Shown here piece by piece: positions 1-8,355 of a stretch of 17,401 nucleotides of DNA. The stretch spans positions 225 through 17,625 of the forward strand of contig WVWW01000117.1 in assembly GCA_011773795.1 (NCBI GenBank), written 5' to 3'. The notes beneath the pieces were generated by a model. That model was not told where the DNA came from. It searched no databases and worked only from the letters and a program-made list of their open reading frames with translations. Position numbers and translations under genes: made by a program. Origin of the DNA: Acidobacteriota bacterium. GTDB lineage: Bacteria > Acidobacteriota > Polarisedimenticolia > Polarisedimenticolales > Polarisedimenticolaceae. The number at the start of each line of letters is the position of its first letter. Position 1 is the first letter of the stretch.

Positions 1-1612
1 CGTCCAGCCGCAGCATCTGCTTGCAGGTCTCCACGGAGTGCGGCAGAAACGGGGTCATCAGCGTCGCCAGCGCCTTGACCGTCTGGACGCAGACGTTCAG
101 CGTCGTCCCGCAGGCCGCGAGGTCCTCCTTGCGTTGTTTCCACGGCTGCTTGGCGTCGAAATACTTGTTCCCCGCGCGGGCGAGCTCCATGACCGAACGC
201 AGGGCGGCCTTGAAGCGGAATTCCTCGAGACAAGCGGTGGCCGTTGCGGCATGGCGTCCTATGGCTTCCATCTGGCCTGTGTCGATGTCGTCCCTGGCCC
301 CGGGGTCAGGGACTCTTCCGTCGAAGTAGCGCACGGCAAAAGTCAGCGACCGGTTGATGAAATTACCCAACGCGTTCAACAGCTCGTTGTTGTTTCGTGC
401 GATGAAGTCGTCCACGTCGAAGGCCGTACGTTGTTTTTCCGGTGCGATGGCGGTGAGGTAATAGCGCAACGGATCTGGCGCGAAGCGCTCGAGGTATTCC
501 TCGATCCAGATCGCCGTGCCGCGGCTCTTGCTGATCTTCTGCTCCTCGGCGCCGGGGAACTTGATGTTCAGGAAGCTGTTGGCCACAACTTGCCAGGGTA
601 GCTGGTAACTTCCCTCGGCCAGCAGCATCGCGGGCCAGATCAGCGCGTGGAACACCGTGTTGTCCTCGCCGATGAAGTGCACGATCTTGCAGTCCGGGTC
701 CTTCCACCAGCGCTCGTAGTCTTGCCATGAGCCGTCCCGTTGCTCGCAAAGGCTGGCCGTGAACGAGACATAGCCGATCGGTGCGTCGAACCAGACGTAG
801 AGCACCTTGCCTTCGGCGTCCGGGTCGTCCAGCGGTACCGGCACCCCCCAGTCCAGGTCGCGGGTCATCGCGCGCTCGGGCAGCCCATCCTTGATCTGGC
901 CCAGAACGAAGTTGACCACCGTGTCCCGCCACTTGGGGCCGTCCACCCCGTCACGTTTGCCCTCGAGCCACGCCTTGAGCGGGGCTTCGAACTCGCCCAG
1001 CTTGAGGTACCAGTGGGTCGTCTCTCGAGCCACCGGTTTGCTGCCGGTGAGTGTGCTCACGGGATCGATCAACTCCATCGGGTCGATCGCGTTCCCGCAC
1101 GACTCGCACTGGTCGCCGTACGCCTCCGGGTAACGGCAAGGCGATCCGTCCGCCTTGTTGTGATAGCAGGTGCCCTTGACAAACCGATCCGGGAGGAAGC
1201 GCCGGTCCTCGGTGTCGTACAGCTGCTCGGTCGTCCGTTTGACGAAATAGCCCTTGTCGTGAATCGTGCGGAACATCTCCTGGCTGATGTGCTCGTGGCG
1301 CCGGACAAAGTCCGGCTGGTGCGTTCCGCCGAAGACGTCGAAGTGAATCCCCAGCCCGTCGAAATCCGCCCGCTGGCGCGAATTGTAATGCGCCGTCAAT
1401 TCCTCGACGGTACGACCCTCCTTGCGCGCCGAGATCAGCGCGGCCACACCGTTGTCGTCACTGCCGCACACGAACAGCGCCTCGTCGCCGCGAGACCGCA
1501 GGTAGCGCACCCACGTATCCGCGGGGAGGTAGGCCCCGGCGACATGCCCGACGTGCAGGCGCCCGTTGGAGTACGGCAATCCGGAGGTGACCATGAAGCG
1601 GCGTTTACCCAT
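1..1612 (-). CDS. metG: Methionyl-tRNA synthetase (3' end cut off by the window edge)
   Basis: Charges tRNA-Met with methionine in the cytoplasm (class I aminoacyl-tRNA synthetase). About 537 codons are visible and the reading frame is still open at base 1. The protein opens with MGKRRFMVTSGLPYSNGRLH and the class I signature appears as HVGH near residue 20. A zinc-knuckle insertion with four cysteines (CYHN...SPC, then CESC) is encoded around bases 1095-1155. The sequence DLDWGVPVPL and the FIGEDNTVFH motif follow, then the signature KISKS (usual form KMSKS) at about residues 359-363, then the start of the anticodon-binding helical domain. A dimerisation/OB-fold C-terminus, if present, lies outside the window. 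The ATG at 1612 is chosen because an ATG 8 bases upstream meets a stop after one codon. It begins 9 bp after the saccharopine dehydrogenase stop with no clear Shine-Dalgarno, which suggests translational coupling. Identification is secure. Confidence 0.96.
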   Translation of the reverse strand, partial: MGKRRFMVTSGLPYSNGRLHVGHVAGAYLPADTWVRYLRSRGDEALFVCGSDDNGVAALISARKEGRTVEELTAHYNSRQRADFDGLGIHFDVFGGTHQPDFVRRHEHISQEMFRTIHDKGYFVKRTTEQLYDTEDRRFLPDRFVKGTCYHNKADGSPCRYPEAYGDQCESCGNAIDPMELIDPVSTLTGSKPVARETTHWYLKLGEFEAPLKAWLEGKRDGVDGPKWRDTVVNFVLGQIKDGLPERAMTRDLDWGVPVPLDDPDAEGKVLYVWFDAPIGYVSFTASLCEQRDGSWQDYERWWKDPDCKIVHFIGEDNTVFHALIWPAMLLAEGSYQLPWQVVANSFLNIKFPGAEEQKISKSRGTAIWIEEYLERFAPDPLRYYLTAIAPEKQRTAFDVDDFIARNNNELLNALGNFINRSLTFAVRYFDGRVPDPGARDDIDTGQMEAIGRHAATATACLEEFRFKAALRSVMELARAGNKYFDAKQPWKQRKEDLAACGTTLNVCVQTVKALATLMTPFLPHSVETCKQMLRLD

Positions 1613-1621
1613 CAAGGCATC

Positions 1622-2956
1622 TTATTCATTTTTGTCCGGTGAGACGAGCCGCTCGAGGAAAACGATCCCCATCGACTCCAGGCCCTCGAGGATCGGTTTG
1701 TAGATCGCCCGGTTGGTCGGGATCTGCACCCCGGTGAGCGGAAGCCGGCCCCCGAGGATCAGGTCGGCCGCGATCGCCGCGGGCCAAGAAACGGTTCGCG
1801 AGATCGCGCTGGAGCCGTCCGGATCGCCGTAGGCGATCAGTTGCGATTGCTGACGTTCGTGGCGGCCGTCGGCCCGGACGATCCCGAAGTCGTGTTGCAT
1901 CACGACCATGTCGCGCTCACCGTCGGCGTAACGCATGCGTTGCTCGACGTGCTTTGCGACCAGGTCGAGCGGTGCGGCGTGAGCCCGGCCCAGCGGCTCA
2001 TCGTCAAACATTCCGGCGAAAGCCAACCGTTCGAGGACGTCGTCACCGAAGTCCAGGTCCAGGTGGCGCGCGACGCGCTCGCGCGGCGACCCTGCACCGG
2101 GACCCAGCCGGGCGGTGGTCAGGTCCGCATAGGTTGCCTCCGAAGGCCACTCCCGCGGTTCCAGCTCGAGCAGTCCGAGGTCGGCGACCGCTTTCATCCC
2201 GCGCGACCAGCCGGGATACCGGATGGTCCCACGCAGCATCGAATCGATGTCGCTCAGCCCGTAGGTGTCGCGGTACGGGATGGAATCCCGGTTGGGATAA
2301 ACCTCGAAGCGCCCGAGCCCGTGCACGTCGTAGGGCCAGGCGTGGTCGAAGAGCTTCGGGCCGGGCACCTCGCGCTCGATGCCGTCGCCGAGATACCGCG
2401 CTGCATGGGTGCCCGCGACCAGCGCCCCGCGCGGACTCCAAGAGAACTTGTAGCGCCACGGGTTGTCGGCGGCCTCCGGCGCCGGCAACCCGCCCGTACA
2501 GCTCTCGAAACTGATGATCTTTCCGTCGTCGGCATGCACCCGGTCGATCACCCGCATCGCCGACATGTGATCCAGTCCCGGGTCGAGACCGCACTCGTTG
2601 AGCAGCAGCACGCCGGCCTCACGGGCGGCCGCGTCGAGCTCGCGCATCGCCGGCGACACGTACGAGGTCGTGACGAGGTTCACCCCTCGAGCGACTGCGA
2701 TGCGGGCAACCTCGGCGTGAAGATGGAAAGGGACAAGGCTGACCACCAGATCAGCGGCGCTGACCTGCCGGTCGACCTGTTCGGCGTCCGTGACGTCGAG
2801 GGCCACCGCGCGTGCGTCCGTGCGATCACCGATCAGCCGCTGTGCGTCCTCGACGTAGAGCGTGGCGACGGTGAGGTCGCGGCCGTCGTGATCCAGGAAA
2901 TACTGCACGATCGGCCGGCTGACCAAGCCCGCACCCAGCACCAACACCTTCTGCAC
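1622..2956 (-). CDS. Saccharopine dehydrogenase (glutamate-forming), lysine catabolism
   Basis: Predicted to oxidise saccharopine to glutamate plus 2-aminoadipate semialdehyde, the second step of the saccharopine route of lysine breakdown. The 444-residue product has an N-terminal Rossmann dinucleotide site (GAGLVSRP at residues 8-15). It also has the family signatures NECGLDPGLDHM (120-131) and FESCTGGLPAPE (150-161), followed by NPWRYKFSWSPRG. These match the saccharopine dehydrogenase half of animal and plant AASS/LKR-SDH. The start is a GTG, 11 bp after the stop of the upstream lysine-ketoglutarate reductase gene, with only a weak purine-rich site (GGCGGA) in front. The adjacency of the two enzymes strongly supports lysine degradation over the fungal biosynthetic direction, although the chemistry is reversible. 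The cofactor (NAD or NADP) cannot be read from the sequence. metG follows after 9 bp. Confidence 0.92.
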   Translation of the reverse strand: MQKVLVLGAGLVSRPIVQYFLDHDGRDLTVATLYVEDAQRLIGDRTDARAVALDVTDAEQVDRQVSAADLVVSLVPFHLHAEVARIAVARGVNLVTTSYVSPAMRELDAAAREAGVLLLNECGLDPGLDHMSAMRVIDRVHADDGKIISFESCTGGLPAPEAADNPWRYKFSWSPRGALVAGTHAARYLGDGIEREVPGPKLFDHAWPYDVHGLGRFEVYPNRDSIPYRDTYGLSDIDSMLRGTIRYPGWSRGMKAVADLGLLELEPREWPSEATYADLTTARLGPGAGSPRERVARHLDLDFGDDVLERLAFAGMFDDEPLGRAHAAPLDLVAKHVEQRMRYADGERDMVVMQHDFGIVRADGRHERQQSQLIAYGDPDGSSAISRTVSWPAAIAADLILGGRLPLTGVQIPTNRAIYKPILEGLESMGIVFLERLVSPDKNE

Positions 2957-2967
2957 GTCGCGTCCGC

Positions 2968-4272
2968 CTATCCCGCGTCGAGCGACGTTCGGAGGTACTC
3001 GAACCGCGGCGTCAGGTCACCGCGATGCACGATCACGGCACGGCGGATCGACTCCGGCAGGCCCAACTCCTCGAGCGGGCGTCGCCAGGCGCAGCGGTCG
3101 AGCAGCGGGATCCAGCGAACGAGCGTGTCGCCGAAATGTTCGCTCGACTCGGCCGCGAGCTGGCAGGGGAGATTGTCGACCGCCATGATCACCGGGCCGC
3201 GGCCGCGGACACCATCGAAGGCCTCCCGCCTGTCGAGATCGAACACGTACACGGGGTTTCCGGGGGTCGTCGCCTTGACCGTGGCCGCGCTGCCTCCGCC
3301 GATGTCGCAGCTGATATCCGCGATGACGCGGAGCTTCGGCTCTCCCCGAGACCACAGCCTGTCGAGATCGTCGAGACCGACCAAGCGCGGCTGTCCGGGC
3401 GTCCAGAACGCCCCGTGCACCAGCATCGTCATGTGGGGCAACCATCGTACGAGGCCGTTTTCGTAGCGTTCGGGGTGCGCGGCGAGCTCCTCGCCGTCGA
3501 ACCCATCCCCGTCGCGCCGTACGAAACGGTGCTCACGGCCGAACTGCACCTTGTAGAGGACGTTGCGCGGTCGCTCCGGGTCGGCGATCAGGTCGGCGAG
3601 ATCCTCCGGGGCGACATCCAGCGTCGGCAGGCGGTCGAAGATCTCCTGTGCGCCGAGCGATACGTTACCGGAGCCGGTGAAACCGCAGACGATCGGACGC
3701 AAGGACGGCGACACGCCGGTGTGACGTAGGTTCTCTCCGACCCGCGCGATGTGGTGCGTCGCCTCGTCGAGGCTCGAGTAGTCGTGCGCCAGCCGGATCC
3801 TCGCGAACGCGGTTGAGTGCCCCTCGGATTCGAGCCGACGACCGAGGGCCCACAACGTGTTGATCATCCCGGCGTAGCCGGCGTAGCGTCCGAAGAAGAT
3901 CAACCGCTTGTTGCGGTCGTCGGTGATCTGCTCGTAGTCGATCAGGGTGCACCCTGACTCGATCAACCGGCGCAACATCGGCATGTTGTAGTCCTGGCCC
4001 TTGGTCGTGTGCGAAAAGTAGAGGTACGTCTTACCGGCCAGGATCCGTTCGGTGGGGACTTCCTTGATTCCGAGGATCACGTCGCATTCGTCGAGATCGT
4101 CGTCGAGGTCCGCGCCTGCGGCGGTGTAGTCGACATCGGCGAAAGCGCGGTTGACGGAGGGCTGGACCCGCAGCGCCACCCCGGCGTCACGCACCAGCTC
4201 GGCGACGTGATCGGGTGTCAGCGCGACGCGGCGTTCCCACTCGTTCTTGTCCTCGCGGCGCAATCCGATCAT
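2968..4272 (-). CDS. Lysine-ketoglutarate reductase (saccharopine-forming), stand-alone LKR
   Basis: Predicted to condense lysine with 2-oxoglutarate and reduce the product to saccharopine, the first step of lysine breakdown. The 434-residue protein has the alanine dehydrogenase/transhydrogenase-like N-terminal region (RREDKNEWERRVALTPDHV, residues 5-23). It then carries the LKR-typical stretch FFGRYAGYAGMINTLWALG (126-144) and the nucleotide-binding segment CGFTGSGNVSLGAQEIF (196-212), which closely resembles the corresponding part of eukaryotic AASS. The following saccharopine dehydrogenase gene completes what is one fused protein in animals and plants. Its ATG overlaps the stop of the upstream mechanosensitive channel gene (ATGA at 4272-4269), so the two are probably translationally coupled. 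Ordinary alanine dehydrogenase is the main alternative and is disfavoured by the AASS-like motifs and the neighbour. Confidence 0.92.
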   Translation of the reverse strand: MIGLRREDKNEWERRVALTPDHVAELVRDAGVALRVQPSVNRAFADVDYTAAGADLDDDLDECDVILGIKEVPTERILAGKTYLYFSHTTKGQDYNMPMLRRLIESGCTLIDYEQITDDRNKRLIFFGRYAGYAGMINTLWALGRRLESEGHSTAFARIRLAHDYSSLDEATHHIARVGENLRHTGVSPSLRPIVCGFTGSGNVSLGAQEIFDRLPTLDVAPEDLADLIADPERPRNVLYKVQFGREHRFVRRDGDGFDGEELAAHPERYENGLVRWLPHMTMLVHGAFWTPGQPRLVGLDDLDRLWSRGEPKLRVIADISCDIGGGSAATVKATTPGNPVYVFDLDRREAFDGVRGRGPVIMAVDNLPCQLAAESSEHFGDTLVRWIPLLDRCAWRRPLEELGLPESIRRAVIVHRGDLTPRFEYLRTSLDAG

Positions 4273-5525
4273 CGTCGGCCGGCCGGGGCCGAGGCCGCGA
4301 GCGAATGCCCGCTGGGAAGCTGGAACGCACGCAGCTCGAAGAATTCGAGCGAGGCGAAGAAGTGATCGAAGATGTCCGCCTGGATCGCCTCGTACTGAAC
4401 CCAGCGTTGGTCCTTGCTGAACAGATAGATCTCGATCGGCAGACCGCGGTCGGTCGGCTGTAATTGCCGCACCAGGAACGTCATGTCGGGATGCACGTCC
4501 GGAAGCTCACGGAGGTACGCCTCCATGTACTTGCGGAAGGTTCCGATGTTCGTCATCCGGCGCCCATTCACCGGCACCGAACCGTCGATCCCGGCGTCGC
4601 GGTTGTTCTGTTCGATCTTCGCCCGCGTCTCGCGCACGTAGTCACGGATGCGGTGCACCTTTTCGAAACGGTCGAGCATCTCGTCGTCACAATGGCGAAT
4701 GCTGTCCACGTCGATCGAGATCGAGCGCTTGATGCGACGCCCACCGGACTCGGTCATGCCGCGCCAGTTCCTGAACGAGTCCGAGATCAGCGCGTAGGTC
4801 GGCACGGTCGTGACGGTCTTGTCCCAGTTGCGCACCTTGACCGTCGTCAGCGAGACCTCCATGACGTCGCCGTCGGCGCCGTACTTGCGCATCTCGATCC
4901 AGTCGCCGGGCCGCACCATGTCGTTGGCGACGAGTTGGATGCCGGCGACCAGACCGAGGATCGCGTCCTTGAACACCAGCAACAGAATCGCCGTCAAGGC
5001 ACCCATGCCGGTCAACAGCACCAGCGGCGACTTCTGCAACAGCAACGAGAGAACGATCACGCCGGCGGCGATGGAGGCCAGGATCTTGGCCACCTGGATG
5101 TAGCCGCGGATAGGGATGCGCCGCGAGACATCGAACTTGCGATAGATGTCCTGGGCGGCGTCCAGGAAGGCGCTCAGCGCGAGCAGGCCGACCAGGATCA
5201 TGTAGACCTCGGCCAGCCGTCGCACGACGTCGATCAGCCCGGGCATCTCCTCGAACGCCATCGCGGCGCCCGCCCAGAAGACCAGCGCGGGTGCCAGGTG
5301 CGAGAAGCGCGCGAAGACCTTGCGCTCGGCCAGCGCATCGTCCCAGTCGGTCTTGGTGCGGCGGACGAGGCGCTCCACCGCGGCGAGGATGATCTGGCGC
5401 GCGACCAGGTTGGCGATCCAGGCCAACAGCGCGAGCGCCACCAGCGTCCCGGCGATCAGGATCGCCGCCGCGGCGGCCTCTCCGAATCCGGCAGAAACGA
5501 GGTAGTCGAATATCTGTTGGCGCAT
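4269..5525 (-). CDS. Mechanosensitive channel, MscS superfamily, MscM/YbdG type
   Basis: Predicted inner-membrane channel that opens under membrane tension and releases solutes on hypo-osmotic shock. The 418-residue product has five hydrophobic segments (about 18-42, 72-92, 104-124, 146-164 and 170-186) and then the MscS beta-domain. It contains MVRPGDWIEM (203-212) and the stretch VRNWDKTVTTVPTYALISDS (231-250), followed by FRNWRGM. This is diagnostic of the YbdG/MscM branch over classical MscS, and the length matches that branch (about 415 residues). The longest ORF begins at a GTG at 5555. I prefer the ATG at 5525 because GGAGGGG (5539-5533) lies 7 bases in front of it. The ATG at 5531 would be only 1 base from that site. 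The gene follows the Na+/H+ antiporter gene and overlaps the lysine-ketoglutarate reductase gene by 4 bp. An osmotic-stress role for the unit is inferred. Confidence 0.92.
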   Translation of the reverse strand: MRQQIFDYLVSAGFGEAAAAAILIAGTLVALALLAWIANLVARQIILAAVERLVRRTKTDWDDALAERKVFARFSHLAPALVFWAGAAMAFEEMPGLIDVVRRLAEVYMILVGLLALSAFLDAAQDIYRKFDVSRRIPIRGYIQVAKILASIAAGVIVLSLLLQKSPLVLLTGMGALTAILLLVFKDAILGLVAGIQLVANDMVRPGDWIEMRKYGADGDVMEVSLTTVKVRNWDKTVTTVPTYALISDSFRNWRGMTESGGRRIKRSISIDVDSIRHCDDEMLDRFEKVHRIRDYVRETRAKIEQNNRDAGIDGSVPVNGRRMTNIGTFRKYMEAYLRELPDVHPDMTFLVRQLQPTDRGLPIEIYLFSKDQRWVQYEAIQADIFDHFFASLEFFELRAFQLPSGHSLAASAPAGRR

Positions 5526-5532
5526 CGGCATT

Positions 5533-5539
5533 CCCCTCC
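5533..5539 (-). promoter_or_regulatory. Ribosome binding site that decides the mscM/ybdG-type start
   Basis: On the minus strand the sequence GGAGGGG is followed after 7 bases by ATGCGC at 5525. Spacing to the other in-frame ATG (5531) is too short, and the upstream GTG (5555) lies before this site. Confidence 0.7.
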
Positions 5540-5591
5540 AGTGGAGCGGGGTCACGTTAGCGCGGGTCGGGTCGTCCGAACAACCTCGGCG

Positions 5592-7298
5592 TCAGTCGCC
5601 GCGACGCCCCACGAAACGCAGGAGCGCATACAGGACCGCGGAACCCAGCAGCAGCCCGATCCACGGCGATAGACCGAATCCCGCCGGCAGGTAACCGACG
5701 ATGAGCGCGACGACGGCAACGGTCACCGCGTAGGGTAGCTGGGTGCGGACGTGGTCGACGTGATCGCAGCCGGAGGCCATCGAGGACAGCACGGTGGTGT
5801 CCGAGATCGGGCTGCAGTGATCGCCGAACATGGCGCCGGCGAGCACCGAGGAGACCGCGCCGAGCATGATCCCGTGGGTCGAGGTAGCGTCCCACCCGGC
5901 ACTTTGCGACACGCCGACCGCGGTGGGAACGGCGAGAGGGATCAGGATCGACATCGTGGCCCACGACGTCCCCGTCGCGAACGCGGTCACGGCAGCGAGG
6001 AAAAAGACGAGTGCGGGGAGGTAGCCCGGGTTGAGCGAATCCGACAGTTGAGCGACGAGATAGTTTGCGGTCTGGAGGTCCGAACAGACGTTGCCGATAC
6101 CCCAGGCCAGGATCAGGATCACCATCGCCGGCATCATGCTCTTCATCCCGTCGATCCACGCGGCGAGCCCGGTGCCCAACGGGAAGATGCGCTGACCGAC
6201 CGCCAGGATCAATGCCGAGGCAGAGCCCGCGATGGAGGCGTACATCAGCGCGTTGTACGAGGCACCGGCGCTGAAGACGGAACCCAGCCCTTCGAGCCCG
6301 AGCGAGAACAACCCTGCGGTCCCCGCGGGATTCCCGTCCGCGACGAGGTTCGCCCGGCCGGTGAACCAAAGCGCCACGAACGCGACCACGAGTACGAGCC
6401 CGACCGGGACGGCCGCGTTGATCCAGCGAAGCGGTTTGCCCTCGACGGCAGCCAACGACTTGCCCTCGAAGTCGGCCAGCGGGACGGCGCCGTCGGCAAG
6501 CACCTTGCCGGAGGCGGCGCGTCGCTCGGCCTTGAGCATCGGACCGAAGTCGCGGCGCGTGGTAGCGATCATGATGCCGAACACCAGTGCGAGCACCGGG
6601 TAGAAGTTGTAGGGCAGAGATTGGAGGAAGATCGCGTAAGGTTCCTCGGTGCGGCCCATCTCCTCGAGCGACTGGCCGATCAACGACACCTCGTAACCGA
6701 TCCAGGTCGAGATCAACGCGATGCTGGCAACGGGCGCGGCCGTCGAATCAACGATGTAGGCCAACTTCTCGCGAGAGATCCGCAGCTTGTCCGTGACCGG
6801 TCGCATCGTGTTGCCGACCAGCAGCGTGTTGGCGTAGTCGTCGAAGAAGACCGCGACGCCGAGCAGCCAGGTCACGACCTGGCCGCGACGCGAGTTCGTC
6901 GCATACGGCGCGATCGACTGGACCAGTCCCCGTGTCCCACCGGACTTCGAGATCACCCCGACCATCCCGCCGAGCAGCAGGGTGAACAGGACGATCTTCG
7001 CCCGGTCCGGATCGGCCAGCGCTTCCACCGCATATTTGTCGATCGTTCGAAGCAAGCCGGTGAACGGGTCGCCGTAGACGATCCACGCCCCCACCCAGAT
7101 TCCGCCGAACAAGGCGGGAACGACCTGTCGGAAGACCAGCGCGACGAGAATGGCGAGCACCGGGGGAAGCAGTGTCAGCCAGCCCGCCTCCGGCGCCTGA
7201 ACCGTCGTGTCACCGCCGTCCTGCGCGGAGGTGATCCACGCCAGGGCGGCCACGACAACGAACAACGCGACGAACGCACGCCTTCTTTTTTGCAGCAT
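5592..7298 (-). CDS. Na+/H+ antiporter, NhaC family
   Basis: Predicted inner-membrane secondary transporter of the NhaC/ion-transporter superfamily, exchanging Na+ (or another small cation or substrate) for H+. The 568-residue product has about a dozen hydrophobic helices. Family landmarks are FFDDYAN (151-157), VGNTMRP (161-167) followed by ISREKLAYIVDSTAAPVAS, then FATGTSWATMSILIPLAVP and GAMFGDHCSPISDTTVLSS in the C-terminal half. The N-terminus may be an uncleaved signal-like anchor (residues 8-25). The longest ORF begins 13 codons upstream at 7337. The ATG at 7298 is preferred because GGGAGGG (7312-7306) lies 7 bases ahead. It sits 54 bp after the ctaB stop and 66 bp before the mechanosensitive channel gene. 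Several NhaC homologues transport organic substrates, so exact specificity is open. Confidence 0.9.
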   Translation of the reverse strand: MLQKRRRAFVALFVVVAALAWITSAQDGGDTTVQAPEAGWLTLLPPVLAILVALVFRQVVPALFGGIWVGAWIVYGDPFTGLLRTIDKYAVEALADPDRAKIVLFTLLLGGMVGVISKSGGTRGLVQSIAPYATNSRRGQVVTWLLGVAVFFDDYANTLLVGNTMRPVTDKLRISREKLAYIVDSTAAPVASIALISTWIGYEVSLIGQSLEEMGRTEEPYAIFLQSLPYNFYPVLALVFGIMIATTRRDFGPMLKAERRAASGKVLADGAVPLADFEGKSLAAVEGKPLRWINAAVPVGLVLVVAFVALWFTGRANLVADGNPAGTAGLFSLGLEGLGSVFSAGASYNALMYASIAGSASALILAVGQRIFPLGTGLAAWIDGMKSMMPAMVILILAWGIGNVCSDLQTANYLVAQLSDSLNPGYLPALVFFLAAVTAFATGTSWATMSILIPLAVPTAVGVSQSAGWDATSTHGIMLGAVSSVLAGAMFGDHCSPISDTTVLSSMASGCDHVDHVRTQLPYAVTVAVVALIVGYLPAGFGLSPWIGLLLGSAVLYALLRFVGRRGD

Positions 7299-7352
7299 GG
7301 CGGTTCCCTCCCCGGGTCGGAGAGCAGACTCTATCAAAGTGATTCGCCGGAA

Positions 7353-8231
7353 TTAACCGAGCAGGTAGGCGACGATCAGGAACGGCAGGTAGAGCAGCGA
7401 CCAAAGAAAGACCTTGCGAGCCTCGGCGTCGCCGGCGGAGCGTCGAAGCCCCGCCGCCGAATACATCAGGAACACCACGCCCAGGACCGATGCGACCACG
7501 GTGTAGACGGTACCGGCGAGCCCGAGAAGCTGGGGGAGCAGGCTCCAGGCGACCAAAACGACCGTAAACACGAAGATGTAGCGCCGTACGGTCGACGGTG
7601 AGAACGCGACGGACATGACGCGTAGACCGCCGCGCATGAAGTCCTCCCGTAGGTAGACCGAGATCGCGACGAAGTGCGGGAGCTGCCAGAAGAACAGGAC
7701 ACCGAACAGATACCAGCCGCCGAGACCGAAGTCTCCCGTGGCCGCGGTCCAACCCATCAACGGCGGGAGGGCCCCGGGGACCGCGCCGACGATCACCGAC
7801 CACGGGGTGAAGCGCTTCAGCGGGGTGTAGACGGCCGCGTAACTGACCAACGCCGTGAGGCCGAGGATCGTGGTCAGGGGGTTGGTCACCAGTGCCAGCG
7901 TGGTGAGCGAGACCACCGCGAGGAAGCTACCCGAGGCGAGCGCGACCTGAGGCTCGAGCCGGCCGGTCGGGAGCGGGCGCTCGCAGGTGCGCCGCATGCG
8001 TGCGTCGATCTCGCGTTCGATCCAGCAGTTCAACGTGTTGGCCGCAACCACCAGGCATGCCGTGGCGATCACGAAGACCACGCCACGCCACGCCGAGTCG
8101 ACCGCCGGGGCCGCCGCGAGTCCGGTCGCGGCGGTGAACAGCACGAGCATGGAAAGGCGCGGTTTGCCCAGCTCGATCAGGTCGCGCAGGCGTGCCACGG
8201 GGACGGATTTGAAAACTTCGATTTGGCCCAC
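7353..8231 (-). CDS. ctaB: Protoheme IX farnesyltransferase (heme O synthase)
   Basis: Integral membrane UbiA-family prenyltransferase that adds a farnesyl group to heme B to give heme O, the precursor of heme A for terminal oxidases. The 292-residue product carries the prenyl-diphosphate/Mg2+ motif NCWIEREIDARMRRTCERP (68-86) and the second signature YTPLKRFTPWSVIVGAVPGA, with about eight or nine membrane helices. The longest ORF extends 74 codons further (to 8453) but runs into the divergent methyltransferase gene and is low-complexity. The GTG at 8231 is chosen because GGAGAG (8243-8238) is 6 bases upstream and the resulting length matches the family. No cytochrome oxidase subunit genes flank it, so the oxidase it serves must be encoded elsewhere. 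It is the first gene of the minus-strand run down to metG. Confidence 0.94.
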   Translation of the reverse strand: MGQIEVFKSVPVARLRDLIELGKPRLSMLVLFTAATGLAAAPAVDSAWRGVVFVIATACLVVAANTLNCWIEREIDARMRRTCERPLPTGRLEPQVALASGSFLAVVSLTTLALVTNPLTTILGLTALVSYAAVYTPLKRFTPWSVIVGAVPGALPPLMGWTAATGDFGLGGWYLFGVLFFWQLPHFVAISVYLREDFMRGGLRVMSVAFSPSTVRRYIFVFTVVLVAWSLLPQLLGLAGTVYTVVASVLGVVFLMYSAAGLRRSAGDAEARKVFLWSLLYLPFLIVAYLLG

Positions 8232-8355
8232 GATCAGCTCTCCGCGCGCAGAATCCCGTCCGGCGGGCGCGCCCGGGTAAGAGCGCGTACTATATCGCAT
8301 CGGTCCCGGTGGTCCCAGGCGGGATAAAAAGGCACGGTTTCTGGAGGTTCGAGGG
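8232..8355. promoter_or_regulatory. Divergent promoter region between ctaB and the exported methyltransferase gene
   Basis: This 124-bp gap separates two divergent genes. On the minus strand a TATAGT (8294-8289) could serve as a -10 box for ctaB. On the plus strand GATAAA (8323-8328) is a weak -10 candidate for the methyltransferase gene. No convincing -35 boxes are seen for either, so both assignments are tentative. Confidence 0.35.

Noticed and set aside
1841..3466. 541-codon plus-strand ORF opposite the lysine catabolism genes
   Set aside because: It is a shadow of saccharopine dehydrogenase and lysine-ketoglutarate reductase, with no coherent motifs.
5751..7601. 616-codon plus-strand ORF opposite the antiporter gene
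   Set aside because: It is an antisense shadow of the NhaC-type gene in G+C-rich DNA. The product is R-, D- and Q-rich with no domain, while the minus strand has clear family motifs.
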